30,305 bases of DNA, from NCBI GenBank assembly GCA_022925895.1, contig JAKSYS010000722.1, positions 1-30,305 of the forward strand, written 5' to 3'. Position numbers and translations under genes: made by a program. Shown piece by piece: positions 1 to 11,771 of this stretch (position 1 is its first letter; the number at the start of each line of letters is the position of its first letter). The DNA comes from Fragilaria crotonensis. Taxonomy: Eukaryota > Bacillariophyta > Fragilariophyceae > Fragilariales > Fragilariaceae. The notes beneath the pieces are model-generated. The model made no database searches, was not told the origin of the DNA, and worked only from the letters and a program-made list of their open reading frames with translations.

Positions 1-559
1 ATTAGAGATGAAACCCGATGACGCCTTGAAGTGTTGATATTTGGCATCATTCTCATCCTTTGCCCATTCTTCACACTTGGCTTGCATGATCTGCCAAGAC
101 AGACCCTTCCCATCTGTTTTGAACAGTTTTGAACGCGAGTCAATATAGTGTATCAATTTTGCCTCAACTTCCTTGTACTTGGAACAATGAACACGCTTTG
201 CCTTCTTGGCTGAAGATCTCTTCTTCTGAAGGGTACACATCCGGGTGTATGGTCCTCGGGCGGTGATAACCCGATAATTAGGTTTTTGTTTTGTTTTTGA
301 AGATCTTTCTTCCTCTGGATTGCTTGAGGTAGTTTGCAAATGAATTCACACTGCTTTTCTTTCCATCAATATCTGGACCAGATGCCTCAGAACGTAATAA
401 AAGCTTGCCATTGATGTATGGGAGTATCTCGATGTATATGTCTCACAGACAATACCAAAAATGCTTTGATCTTTCAGTACGCCTCTTCTTAGGTCGTTCC
501 TTTTGAGAGGCAGAGCCACCATTGCAGCTGCTATCCTTGGCTTTCTTTGTCCCGGTCAT
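1..559 (-). pseudogene. CENP-B/pogo-type HTH DNA-binding protein, 5' part, runs off left edge
   Basis: Reads leftward from an ATG at 559-557. Three consecutive segments look like one protein. A basic N-terminus (KERPKKRR) runs to an in-frame TGA at 445-443. A middle part (EILPYINGKLLLRSEASG) follows in the same frame and ends in an A-rich run near 290. From 282 to 1 the next frame is open for 94 codons with YKEVEAKLIHYIDSRSKLF, then LSWQIMQAK and FKASSGFIS. That series resembles the CENP-B/Tc5-type helix-turn-helix that opens pogo-like DDE transposases and domesticated CENP-B-like proteins: a helix ending in a basic Wi/YI pair, an 'S.q.i..kA' helix, and 'F.aS.gwl'. The catalytic DDE part would lie left of the window. 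The TGA and the frame change in the A/C run mean it is either decayed or carries indels. Whether it is a mobile element or a host gene cannot be told here. Confidence 0.62.
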
Positions 560-1083
560 TGTTGGTTGGCAGCAGCAACATCAATAAACCAAAGATGTTC
601 ATTTATTGTTGTCGATTCCTTCAGATGCGCTACTTGTAGTACTGTCCTTGTTAAGCAAGAGTACGTAGCTACGCGGAGTGCTCCGTCATGTGCACACCAC
701 CAGTACCGCGGCAAAGTACAGTACTTAAAAAAGCACGTGCAAATCACGTGTTAATGCATTATGGGTGTTTCGATATTATGGGCACTTTTCGCCAGTTACC
801 AGGGTACCCATAATATCGCGAGTAGACTGTACTCCGAGTTGGAGTCTGTACGACTGGATATCTGTCGTCTGTACGTCGAACTTTCGATGCTTGCACACCA
901 TACACCGTACACCATGTTCGGTTTCAGACACGTACAGTAGCACTTACTGTACCTGCTTTAGCTGCTACACAGTACACAGTACTTCTACATGGTGAAACAA
1001 CCGATCAGCTGTGGACTTCGGACTGGTCGACCCATCGCGCCCTCCATGAAAACATTGATGATCTTGAATCCAGACTGTGGATC
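560..1083. other. Divergent intergenic region
   Basis: Separates the minus-strand CENP-B-like gene from the plus-strand RNase II-like gene, so it should hold both promoters. Visible structure: the 12-bp inverted repeat at 771-818 and several TACAGTA/GTACTGTA-type words around 715-725 and 925-985. Short ORFs across it show no coding character. No clear TATA box was identified. Confidence 0.5.
771..818. repeat. Perfect 12-bp inverted repeat
   Basis: CGATATTATGGG at 771-782 and CCCATAATATCG at 807-818 are exact reverse complements with a 24-nt spacer. The repeat lies about 270 bp upstream of the RNase II-like start codon. It could be a hairpin, a dimeric protein-binding site, or the ends of a tiny decayed MITE; no flanking duplication is evident. 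Confidence 0.75.
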
Positions 1084-3755
1084 ATGGAGATGAAGACGCG
1101 GCGGCGGATATTGTTACTGTCACCACTATCCACGATGAAATTAACGTTATGGTGTCTATTGGCACTCGGCATCCTTGATTTGTCATCATCTTTCTCGTTT
1201 GTCACGCATCTCAATCCACATTCTTGCCGTCATCATGACAATGATCGGCATCATGACGAAAGTCGTCGTCCACAGTGTACAAGTACTACTACTACTTCAC
1301 AGTTATCATCCCACAACCACGGACGACGAGGTTACCCAGTTACTCCACTCTTTGCCAAAACATTATCCGCCAAGGCTCGCATGAGTGAACGATGGTACAC
1401 GGGAGTTCTGGAAGAGCCATCATTGTCGTCATCATCATCGACGTCATCACAACAACAACGCCAACAACAACAAGAACAAATTGAAGAGGAATGTCTGGTT
1501 GTCGCATCAACCATTATTTCCAACAGATTATTACAACTTCGAAATGATAAAGGTGACAAGGAGATGAACGATGAGACTACTGCAGTATCAAGTACAACTC
1601 CTATTACTACGACTCGTGCCCATGATTTGGCCAAGGGTCGTTTTCAAGATTTGACCATGACCAAGGAGGGATCACAAATATTGGAATCCTTATTTCTTGA
1701 CGAGTCACTAGTCCATGTTACTGACAATGTCATTCTGTACGGTACCATATATCTCGTGCAATCGCTTTGTATCATGGGAATGTTGGTTGGCGTCAAGGGC
1801 AGTCCAGAACAAGAACAACGACGAGTTCAACATTTGAGAGAAATTGATAATGATCATGGTGCTGCTGTTGCTACGAATGATGCTGACAATGGGACGGACG
1901 ATGGTACCAATAATAAGAATAGAAAGAGTCTCCAAGACATGTCGATTGGGAATCTCAAATATTTGAGCGATCAAACAGCAGGAACACAACTCTTGGCCAA
2001 ACTCTCTCTCAAACGAACTACTCAGGGAGCCATGGATTTGTTGATTTCCTTGGGTGCGTGGACGAAACATGAAGATTTGTCGTTGTTGCGAAGTGGATTC
2101 CCCATTTCGTTTACAGACCAACAGCTGCAGGTTGCCGAATCGGCTGCTCAAGATACTGTGGATGTCGATGAACTGTTGGGGATCCGACGTGATTGACTCA
2201 TCACAAAGTATATACCATTGACTCGGAGTCAACATCAGAAGTCGATGATGGACTATCAGTAGAAGAAGTCGAGGATGGACGACACAAATTTTGGATTCAC
2301 ATTGCCGATGCCGATCGATGGGCACCGCGAGAGTCTTCGGTCTTTCACATGGCCAGAAGTCGAACCACAACACACTACTTGCCAACAGGACCTGTTCCCA
2401 TGTTTCCACCAAGGTACGAAACAATTTAAATGTGACGCCATGATTCTCTTGTGCATTCTGCTTCCGCATCATTCACGATTATTCTATATTTTGGCAGTCT
2501 CAGCATGGGTGTCATGTCGTTGCGACCAAATATGAATTCGTGTGCCTTGTCTCTTGGGGTTGAGCTCAATGATGATGGCTCAATCAACGTGGACAGCCTT
2601 GATGTGAGACAATCTACAATCAAAATCAACTATCGTCTAAGTTATGATGATGTGGATGATATGCTGATGGAGGGCGTGGGGTATAAGGAAGAGTGGCAAT
2701 TGGGAGCGTTGATGAGTGCTGCCACCAAGAGACGAGCGTATAGAATCAGAAATGGATCCACCGAGGGAATGATCCCACAACCAATTCCAAAATCTTTTGT
2801 TTCAACCTATGACAATGAGAATGAACCCGACGGGATCGGCATTAAACTATCGATTGATCCCTCTCACAATCAAGGCTTGAACCGAACGTCTGAAATGAGT
2901 AGCTCGGGTGACGTGATTCACAATGCTGTATCGGATTCGAATTTGCTCGTGACGGAAATGATGATATTGGCTGGCGAAGCACTGGGGAAATGGAAATTGA
3001 GACTTGATCAAGAGCCCCCCAGCTTCTATGGTCGCGTCGAGAATACGTTGATCCTGCCATATCGATCGCAACCCAAACCGGACTATTGGGCTCGTGAGAA
3101 GGAGACCAAGATACTGCAGGACCTGTTGGAACACAAGCACGGGTATTGTCACGCCTGGTACGCGCGGCGTTTCCTGGCACCAGTTGCCATTGGGCCAGAT
3201 CCCAAACCACACTTTGGATTGGGCATTGATTGTTACGTACAATGGACCAGTCCCATTCGTAGGTTTGGTGACCTGCAAGTGCACGCCGCAGTGAAGCGAT
3301 ACCTACGGCGGTGTCGTATTCACGATTTGCTAGTGACGCGACAGGATGTTCCGGCGGGCGTCAATCCTGTGGATTTGGGATGTCGTGCTGTTCCCGGACA
3401 GAGTGATATTGGTGACGCCGATTTGGCGCTAGATGCGGATATTGATTATAGTTGGGGTAAAGCGTACGTGTCTGCTTCCAAGGCTTTGAATCGAGAATCG
3501 CAGCAATATTGGTTATACGAGTATTTGCATCGACAGGTTGGTAATGGGACACCGCCCACCTTTGAGGGCATTGTTCTTGGCTGCATAGATCCCGAGAGGT
3601 TATTGTATGCTGTGTATCTGCCGGAAATCGGTTACGAGCATCGCTATGTGTCACAAAAGGGATACCTGGATGCGGGAGAAGTGCTTCTTCTGAAAGTTGA
3701 AAGTGTGATGCCGAGGATGAACTTAATGACGCTTTCTCTGATCAATATCGGCTAA
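1084..3755 (+). CDS. RNase II/R-family 3'-5' exoribonuclease (RNB domain), probably organelle-targeted; one frameshift
   Basis: A processive 3'-5' exoribonuclease of the RNB family, about 860 aa if the frame break is bridged. The first segment (1084-2196) opens with MEMKTRRR; a second Met at 1135 starts MKLTLWCLLALGILDLSSSF, a good signal peptide followed by Ser/Phe, reminiscent of the diatom plastid ASAFAP signal. Residues about 110-370 are a divergent N-terminal domain. The RNB domain begins with TIDSESTSEVDDGLS (Asp codon at 2220); the first Asp and the DD pair are present and the usual third Asp is Glu. IHIADADRW and HYLPTGPVPMFPP follow. After the intron come LSMGVMSLRP, LVTEMMILAGEALGKW and the RNB signature TSPIRRFGDLQVHAAVKRYL (about 3250-3305), then an S1/OB-like tail (about 3550-3755). 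At 2192 the frame slips by -1: RRD runs into TGA, while the next frame continues LTHHKVYTID. One missing T in a T-run explains this. The gene is convergent with the split host gene, 130 bp apart. Confidence 0.86.
2414..2497 (+). other. Spliceosomal intron in the RNase II-like gene
   Basis: 84 nt, GTACGA donor after CCACCAAG and TTTTGGCAG acceptor. Splicing joins FPP to SLSMGV through a split AGT codon and restores a continuous RNB domain, whereas reading through meets a TAA. Confidence 0.88.
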
Positions 3756-3885
3756 TCTACTAGTGCTTTTGGATGATTGCTCCGCGTTCTGAATTCTTGG
3801 GTTACTACCTGTCTTCTGTTCACGAAATGTTAGGTGCCTCTATAGCAAGTGTTTGTGGCATGTTGTTCGAAATGTGGCTGTTTCG

Positions 3886-5112
3886 TTATGCACTCGGTGC
3901 TCCGTGGGTGCGTCTTCTCGTCGCCCCACAACGACGTGGCGCAGACTGTCTCTCCTCTACTTGAGTTGGGCTCTTGTTCCTACTACTGCTGCCTTGACGG
4001 GTATAATGCTGGTCATCGCGCATGGTCCTGGAAGGACCTGGTTGGCGGTTCAAGGCAGGAGGAGAAAGAGGAGGGAGAGCGTCTTTGGACTTGGATCGTG
4101 TTGTTTTTGATTCCGAATTGGTTTGACCTTTCCCCGATCCCTTGTCCGTGGAGAGTTTTGGTTTTTGAAATGTTGGGGAATCTGCCCACGCCACCACTTC
4201 GTCAGGGTTAAGTTTGCGTGCAGAGACCCTGATGCGGTAAACTAGGGTTTCGCCAGGTTTTGGTACTACCGGTAGAGGTGGTTCCTGTTCCTGTTCCTGC
4301 TGCTGCTGTTGTTGTTGGGGACGGTCAAGTTGGCGCGCAGAGACGCGGATTCTGTAAACATGATGTGTATCATTGGTTTTCGGAACCGGAGGTTGCTGAT
4401 CAGGATGCTGCTGCTGCTGCTGCTGATCATGATGGTGCTGCTGAACACGCCGCTCTTGTTGCTGCTGCTGATCATGCGGTCCCTGTCGTTGATGCTGCTG
4501 CTGATCATAATGCGGTTCCTGTCGTTGTTGCTTTACAATGTAGCATGACGGAAACGCCGGTTTCGTGACCGCAGTGGTATTGGTAGTCGTGGTGGAAGCT
4601 TGAGACTGCATTGACGATTGACATGGAGTCACGTCAGGTAGATCCCACCACGATGGCAGGATGGATTCATCATGACCATGTCTGTCCCGCGGCGACGACG
4701 ACGATGATTTTGTGGCTTCAAAAATGCTTTGCAAGCAATACGTGTTTCGGTTCCGACCATTGCGTCTCAAGAGTCGTCGACGCATTTCAGGAGTGACTAG
4801 GTTCATGTCGACAAGATCGAACCATTCCTTTCTTGTTCTTGAAGATGTTGTTGTTGGTGGTGGTGATGCACGAATTGCCATGTTTTCGGCTGGATGAATG
4901 TTCATGTTCTCAACGTCGTCGCAAACGTTCGTCAGAGTGGCTGTGGTTGTTGCTAAGACAAGATGATACTCATCATCACCACCACCATCACCATGGTCCT
5001 GGTCATCATCATCATCATCATCGGTAACGAGTGCAGAAGAGATTGCAGATCCAAGATCCAATAATCCTTTACATTCGTGATCGTCCCCGGTAGTTGTTGC
5101 TGTTGTTGTGGG
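3886..5112 (-). pseudogene. 3' half of a host gene for a Q/H/D-rich protein with two YRIRVSAR repeats; split by the transposon nest
   Basis: Reads leftward from the transposon junction at 5112 to the stop at 3886, about 408 codons, with no frame break. Order: Thr-rich joint, HECKGLLDLGSAISSALV, an Asp/His/Gly-rich run, then EWFDLVDMNLVTPEMRRRLL, possibly a folded helical part. After it come SWWDLPDVTPC, a long Gln/His-rich stretch (4270-4520), and two near-copies of a short motif, VYRIRVSARQLD and VYRIRVSARKLN, about 40 residues apart. A Ser/Lys/Arg-rich basic tail ends the protein. I do not recognise the family; disorder and basic and acidic tracts would suit a nuclear or scaffold protein, but that is a guess. 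The open frame runs on into the transposon LTR and meets an ATG at 5163, giving a 17-codon foreign start. Its 5' half is at 24693-25296. Confidence 0.75.
5108..5112. repeat. Target-site duplication of the outer Copia element, left copy
   Basis: GTGGG directly precedes the LTR 5' end (TGTTGAAG) at 5113. The matching GTGGG at 24688-24692 directly follows the LTR 3' end (TGCAACA). A 5-bp duplication is typical for Copia integrases. Confidence 0.93.
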
Positions 5113-5173
5113 TGTTGAAGAAAGACGAATCGATGCACATGATTCCGCGCCTGCTCGCAACACGTCGCCTCTG
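5113..5173 (+). repeat. Outer Copia 5' LTR, first 61 bp
   Basis: Identical to 24364-24424, the start of the 3' LTR. It ends with TCTG, which is the left copy of the nested element's target duplication; the rest of this LTR resumes at 12212. Confidence 0.95.
5170..5173. repeat. Target-site duplication of the nested Copia element (TCTG), left copy
   Basis: TCTG here and at 12208-12211 bracket the nested element. The uninterrupted 3' LTR has a single TCTG at 24421-24424, which proves the duplication. Confidence 0.92.
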
Positions 5174-5435
5174 TCAGTGAAATCTCCCGCAAGTGCGGCG
5201 AATCCGCCATTGCCGGAGATTGACCCTTAACAATATAACAATCGACAAGAAGCGGCATGCAACTTGATCAATTATAAAAAGAGTGAGCAGATCTAGAATC
5301 TAGTTCCAAAACCGGTCCCACCATATGGACCAACAGGTTATCCGTGCGTGCGCGTCAGCAGTCCTCCACGTCATCGTGGGACACGCGCCTTGTATGCTTG
5401 TCCGAATATCCCGCACTCATGACAGGATTCATTCA
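5174..5435 (-). repeat. Nested Copia 3' LTR
   Basis: 262 bp, reads as identical to 11946-12207. Contains TATAAAAA on the plus strand near 5273 and TTTTTATAATTG on the element's own strand. Confidence 0.93.
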
Positions 5436-5446
5436 GTCCCCTCGCA
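5436..5446 (-). other. Polypurine tract of the nested Copia element
   Basis: On the minus strand GCGAGGGGAC abuts the LTR start TGAATG, where plus-strand DNA priming occurs in LTR elements. This is a short purine run, so the support is positional. Confidence 0.6.
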
Positions 5447-5887
5447 CTAGGCATCACAGACAACTAGTTCGACTCTTAAATCCGCCATGCAGAGGCCGGC
5501 CATCATCAGCTATTCTTGGTGGTTCCACGTGTCATCACATGTACGTCCACCCATCAGTTCAATCTGTGGTTCTGCACCATTGCATACATCCACATGACGG
5601 TGGTTCCGCGCCTTGCGTACATCCACCTAGGGGATAAGTGGTTCCATAATCATTATGTACTTCCACTTGCATCATGTCCGTTTTGGACACTTCACATGTC
5701 TGTGTTATGTCCCTTTTGGACACTTCACCATGGCACACATGAGAGCACAACTCTCTTAGTCGCGGTCCCCGGAAGACACTTAGTCAGTTCATCTGCTCTA
5801 AGTTGTTGCCTCAGTCTTCCTCGGCAATCCACACAAAACCAACCGCTAACGTACTTCGCATTTGTCGATAATGTATGTCACCGCCTT

Positions 5888-7160
5888 CAGTCGTTTACTT
5901 CACAACCAGGGTCACTGCAACCTTTGCAGCCACAAATTCAAATCTAATTCGTAAATCAGATCTTTGTTTGATTCAACCATGTATCACACCAACCTGCTTG
6001 GTTTGTGTTGACATGGCAAATCATCAAAATCAAGCACTCCTGACATCAGGTAGTTACGTCTGGTTACACAGCAGCATTGCTGATAACAGAGCAATACTCC
6101 ATCCAGTCATATAACCAGAAGCATGTCAAGCTTAGCTCCGCCTCGTCGAAGGCCACGCTCAACTGATTGTACCATTTCAGGTATTCAAAGACATGGAAAG
6201 CACGGTCATGATGTCCCCTCCTCAGTGCAGCGAGGAAACGCAACAACATTGCAACGTCCACAGAGATACCGATCCAACCAAATTCACAAGTCCAATGCAA
6301 TACGCTGATTCAATCCTGGAACAGATCACACACTTGGCAATCCAACTCTGGGTGGTATCAATCTCATTACATAACCATCTCTCATTATGATCAACACTCT
6401 TGCGCTCAGATGTTCACCAATCTCCTCAAGTTCACGTTCAATTTCAGTTGCACCAAGGCCAAACATCACTACCATCTTTACTTAGTTCGTTTGCCTGTTC
6501 CATTGATCGATTTCTTGACTTTGGTTTTCACATAAGAATCAAGTTTGCTTTACACATCCGTTCCTCAAGGTAGGCTTTGCGGGAAGATAGTCCATCACAA
6601 CTTGTGACTCACTATGTGGGATGCAATGAGCACCATTCACACAGCGTAGGAAATACTTTCAGCACGTCCCCATTCAGCTTAACCCTTGGTCTCATCCACA
6701 TGTCAGGATCTTCATTACATATAAAGACTTCCCCATACTGTGGCTGTGGTCCCAACTTCGGACAACATTCGACTTCAAACCAAATGGAACACGAACAAGC
6801 AGTAGCACCCAACAACTAACTTTGCCGCACCCAGCTCATGCCTTGCAGCTGCGTATATCTCCTCCAGCATTGGAGCATCCAGTCATGTCCCTTGCACATC
6901 AGTAGACAGGACATTCAAACTTATCTTCAACATTGAAGACTTCATTCAGTGTCGCCAACGTGGATGCAATCCTTTTACAGCCACGCGACACAATCGATCT
7001 GGTGCCCTTTGGCAACCAGACTTGCCGTTCTTGTCAAGATCATCTCGACATCAAAGATCATATGACAGCCAACATACTTGTGGAACTTCAGCATGACACC
7101 ATTGTCAATTAATTCGAACGCTGATCGGATGCACTTCATCTCCAGCTCGATTGCCTGTCC
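5888..7160 (-). pseudogene. Decayed Copia reverse transcriptase/RNase H of the nested element
   Basis: Read right to left, with frame changes between blocks. At 7156-6995: EMKCIRSAFELIDNG, GCHMIFDVEM and LTRTASLVAKGHQID, which correspond to the start of a Copia RT (HMIFDVKM...TRKARlVAgGH). At 6960-6640: a remnant of the YGLKS block (VPFGLKS), then EDPDMWMRPRVKLNGD. At 6300-6120: VDVAMLLRFLAALRRGH, HVFEYLKWYNQ and AFDEAE, the segment just before RNase H. At about 6010-5888: CHVNTNQAG stands where FVDADHAG is expected, then FEFVAAKVAV. The RNase H Asp is replaced by Asn and no YVDD motif was found. The protein cannot be functional as it stands. Confidence 0.86.
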
Positions 7161-10100
7161 TCAAGATTGGTCCCCATTCATTGAACTTAAGGAGCATGTG
7201 TCAAAGACCTTCTAGCACAATTCCAAACATGCAGCTCCATGCCCAATGTCTGGCCTTGACCATTAACAGAATCTGATCCTCCATGCGCAAGACCTTGTAA
7301 CCACCAAGGAATTATAGACTCATTTCCACAACCCTGTTGGCAACATCGAACTCCGCAACTTAGACCAGACCTAACTCTTCAATTCCATCAATTTATGGGA
7401 CGACCGCAATCGTTGGCTCATCACAGCATTTGACTTTCAGTTCCCAACCTTGCATTGTATTGATAGGCGGCCTGGTCTCCCCTGACATAAGTATGCCCAT
7501 CACTCTTTGACGGCTTATGCTCAGTCTGCCATTGGTCAACCATCACCCACAACAACACAGAGCAGCCTCACTCCTCCGTTAGACGTATAAATAGAAACCG
7601 CACCTGTCAATCCACCTGGGACACATAGTCACTCAGATAGCATACTAAGACATAGCACAATGATTACTTGTCAATTGCTTGACCAACATAGCCACGCTTC
7701 ACCCTATGGCATGCGCTTTCATAGCCTCTCAGCCTTGGGCAACAGCGCCTGTTGAATTCATTGTGATTGTTGGACTCTAGGGGTGTGGCCATCAGTCTCC
7801 TCCTTGGAGTCATCCATGTCCCCAGCTTCCAAACAACTTCCGTCTTCACCATTGAAGAACTCAATAGGATCCTTCAGCATGGAGTCCTTTCAATACGGGT
7901 CCATGTCCTCAGCTTTGAGGCATTCCCACCTTTTGGAGCAAATATCTTTGTCCTCCAATCTATTGAGCAAAAGCTTGGCAATTGGGTTGGCAAGATCATC
8001 TTCACACCCATTCCAAAAAAAAAAACTTTCAAACAACATCTTCACCAGTTATAGTCACCGGGGTACAGAAGGAATGCCAAAACTTCAGCAACTCCATCCA
8101 ATCCACTGACCAAACAATTGAATCAGACATCCTGGATTAAATCCCACTTGGGTCCAGCTCGTCCCCATCAATGACTTCATTGGAGTTGTTGCGTTCCCGA
8201 TACCATCAGCAGGTTTCTTGGCGCCATCACTTTGTTTTCTGCCCCTGCACCAAATTGTTTCAGTGCCATGGAGCATCAGTTCTCAAGATTCCAGCTTAAA
8301 GACTTTGCATGGTTTGGTTGAAGGCTGTTGGGCACCATCAGCTGTTCAGGAGAACTGCCAACTGACTTTCCAAGCTGCCCATGACCCATCTTCCAGCGCA
8401 TTGTCAGCTGCAACTGCCCAAGGGATACCCGTTCATTAGGTAATGACATCAATGCAAACACAGGTTGAGATGGGCGCATCCTTGACCGCTCATAGGTGCC
8501 TGCGTAGCCAATGCCATGTCCCCAGACAGGTAACACATTCAGAATCAATCGGAGTTCCAACAGCCATGGAAACCAGTAAACAACCTGACCACATTTCTGA
8601 TGCACTTCCTTTTGCCCAATACGTCAGTCTGAGTTGCCACTTGCAACAATTTCTCAACAGCAGGCCAACTCCCCACTGTCCTGACGGAACACCTGGTGTT
8701 AGTATAGATTGCTCCTTGCTCACCGATAGAACAAATAACTTTTGGCTCTTAACATCCGGCAACAAGTAGACAACTTTGCCTCTATGCCCAGACAAGCCAT
8801 CTCCAGCGACATCATTAACTGCAAAAATGCGCCCACAAAACGGTCCCCTAGAGCCATCCTCCTGACCGGTGTAATCACACATCAAACACAGCAATTCAAC
8901 CGCAGAAACCAACCTTGGTGCATTCCGCATATGATCAGTTGCCAACAACATTTCAGCAACACACATGCTGGAAATACAAATCTCCTCCTTTTTGGCAAAT
9001 CAATCAAAGTAGGAATCACAGAACATCTGTGAGATCAATGCAACAAGAGCTAACAACTCACGCATAGTGACAAAGTGCCATTCAAGGATATGGAATACGC
9101 AACATTGCGGTTGGATAAGGTAATGCAAGAACTTGGCATCAAACTGGTCAGGTACATCCATGACTAGTGACATCATTTGCACAATTGAGTTGGGGGTCAG
9201 CAGAGTCACATAACTCAGTCCCCATAGTACAGAGCCTCATGACATTGAGGATGTACTGTTTGTCCATTCTCAGGGTAAGTCCACATATTCGCAGCCGGGG
9301 CGATGGAATTCTCCTGTATGGGATAATGTTCACCATGAAAGGTGCACAGTGTTCTGACATCCTTTGTCAGAGACAAACAGAGCATTGCTTCTTGCAACAC
9401 GTTTGCCTGTGTGAGAGTCAAGTTCACTAAAAACAGTGATCAGTAGAACATGGCCCTGCCTGCAGATCATGCGGTTCTCGTGGCTTCAAATGTGCCTTAC
9501 AAGAACAGTTCATACTCTGCCAATCAGTGGCAAAGCTTCTTCCAGCATTGGAAGTCACAGTTTTGGCGCTTAGTCCTCCTCAAAGGTTCATCCTCCTGAG
9601 AATCTGCAGTTGCAGCAGCATTGTTACTTGCATTGGACTTGCCTTTCACATCCTTCTTTTTTTTCATCACAGGCCTGTTTGGCATGGGCCTTGCATAAGG
9701 CTTCAAAGTGTTGTATGCCTTGGTGGAGAATTTCCAGAGTTGCTCACAATCTCCCTTCTGGCTGCCTTCACCCTCACTTCAGTCTCCTATTCACATGCTT
9801 GGACTACCATTCTTGTACGTGTCTGCCAGCCTTGGCAATCTCACAAGCAACAGCTAGAGCCTTGATTGCACCACACAGTAGCTCATTGAAGTCTGCAAGG
9901 GAACCAGTCACTTCTTCAACTATGCCATTTCTGGCTCCTCCAGGAAATGCAACACATTATGCTCCTGTTGGTACCATCCTGAATCCATTCTTGACTGACC
10001 AAAAGTGTATCATCCTTACCCCTGAACAAGACCTCAGTAACAATCATTGCATACTGGGCAGCAGCAGTCATTGCATACTTCTAAGTCCCTCTGGTAGCAG

Positions 10101-11771
10101 TTGCAAAATAAGCCGCCCCCCAAGCCAAAGGCACTGGAGACCTGCACATCCATTGTACATTCCATTGGGGAACTAAGCAAATGGCCAACCAGCCAGGTTC
10201 CTCCACAACAGAAATGAGCATCTGTCTAGCACATGCCTGTCAGACATGCAAGAACATCTTGGTAGTCCAACATGGGCGCAACAGCAAGGCCATCATCAAC
10301 CAAACCAGTTGCCATGTCATTACAGATACTTCACTGTTGCCATGGGTGAACATGTTCCTTTGGAGTCCCTGCAACAACACACATTTGTTAATCAGGACAA
10401 GGGGTACACGGTTCCATCCACTTCAGCCAGCTCAGCATTGAGTGTAGCATTGGTGGTTCCTTTGTTCCATCCCATCTTCTTGGCCAAGCAAGTCATGAGA
10501 ACATCTCAGAATGCTGCACCAATCAGCACATGGGGACAAACAACCGGGGACAGGATGATTGTTGACATCAACATCAGCCACCTTGGGCCTCCACCCGGTA
10601 GAAACCATGGTCCTATAGTCAAAATCGAGGAGAGACAGGCTAGTTAGTAGGTTGTATATGGTATAAGTACCCAGCACCTCAAACAGTCCACACATTAGAA
10701 CATTGAAGCCCAAGCAAGGAGTAAAACAAACAGGGAATGACCGGGGATACACCATGCTGGTGAGAGGAGGAATTGTTGATAGTTACCAGGTGTGCGGGAA
10801 AAAATGCGGCATCCCGTGCAAAATTGTGAACTCCATGCCCAAAAATGCACTCTTGGCAAGGTACGTGGAACTCGGTATGTTCCTTACGCGGAAACGCACT
10901 ACCATTCATCAGTCTTGCCGTGAAACTCGGTATGTTTTGTACGCACAATCGCGTTACCAATCGTTCGTTCCACCATTCCAAAATTTTATCCGTGAATGCC
11001 GAGGCCAAACCGCCTAAGTAATACTTCAACCTCAACGTGCTCCTCGCTGGCACACGATCGTCATTCAATTTTCGACTTAGATGACACACAGACCAATCGT
11101 GGTTCGAGTACGTCAGCGCGAAGAATCTCGTTTTCACACGACCGCTTACTTAAGGAATCTTCAGACCAATCGTGCGTATGGTCACACGTCGGTCGTACAT
11201 CATCCGCACATTTTGGTCACACTTAGGCGACTTCCGGATCAATTTTGAAATTGACCTGTCTGTGTGAGTGCGAACGTGTACATGTTGAAGTAACACGAAC
11301 GTCCGGTACATACGTGGCGGATTCTGTGACATTTGTCACTCGTGTACCGCGCTAAGTAAAAAAACAAACGAGCTCTCACAACGACCATCGTTGTGCTCGT
11401 ACGGTTCTCACGTTCACACGTGCACCCTTTGCACACACGTCAGTGGGCATTGTCCATACGTGTACGGCCATCGTACATATATCCAAATGAGCCAAAGAGC
11501 ATAGTAAAATAGCACACTTTGCTAATGTGTCCGGTATACACTAGTCCCATAGGGACAATACCAAACCTGACCACCTAAGTAGGCTCAATAAAGCAATTGT
11601 ACTTAGGGCATCGCGTACCCATGACGCGCCACATCATGCATGACTAATTTTAGGAAACTTTTCCACGGAATTTTGCCTTGATGAAGTTGGTCCTTGTGCT
11701 TTCCTGTCAACATTGACAAGCACATCCCCACCATGGGGATTCTGGCCTCCTGCGCTTCTGGTTTGAACCAT
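7161..11771 (-). pseudogene. Decayed gag-protease-integrase part of the nested Copia element
   Basis: By position this should hold gag, protease and integrase. A possible N-terminus is an ATG at 11771 starting MVQTRSAGGQNPHGG, open for 45 codons. Further down the minus strand are short stretches with coding character, such as ATLNAELAEVDGTVYP (about 10455-10400), DMATGLVDDGLAVAP (about 10320-10270) and RNAPRLVSAVELLCLMC (about 8925-8875), each ended by a stop or frame change. I could not recognise a protease DSG or integrase DDE motif. The stretch 10700-11630 shows the least coding signal and may include foreign DNA. Confidence 0.5.

Noticed and set aside
2191-2210. A 20-nt GT...AG stretch at the RNase II frame break read as an intron
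   Set aside because: Too short for splicing, and a single missing T rejoins RRD to LTHHKVYTID more simply.
1708-2472. 254-codon minus-strand ORF
   Set aside because: Exact antisense of the RNase II-like coding region; no family motif, and the plus strand has clear RNB motifs.
4260-4568. Plus-strand Val/Ala/Asp-rich ORF
   Set aside because: Antisense of CAG/CAT-type codon repeats in the minus-strand Gln-rich gene.
4970-5030. CAT/CAC repeat run as a CRISPR or satellite array
   Set aside because: It is a simple triplet run coding Asp/His in the minus-strand host gene.
5172-5173. TG before TCAGTG as the true start of the nested LTR
   Set aside because: The other LTR copy has AC at this place (11944-11945), and TG is needed to complete the TCTG duplication.
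9610-10176. 188-codon plus-strand ORF
   Set aside because: Composition is Ser/Leu/His/Cys-rich without motif, and it is antisense to the decayed nested Copia polyprotein.
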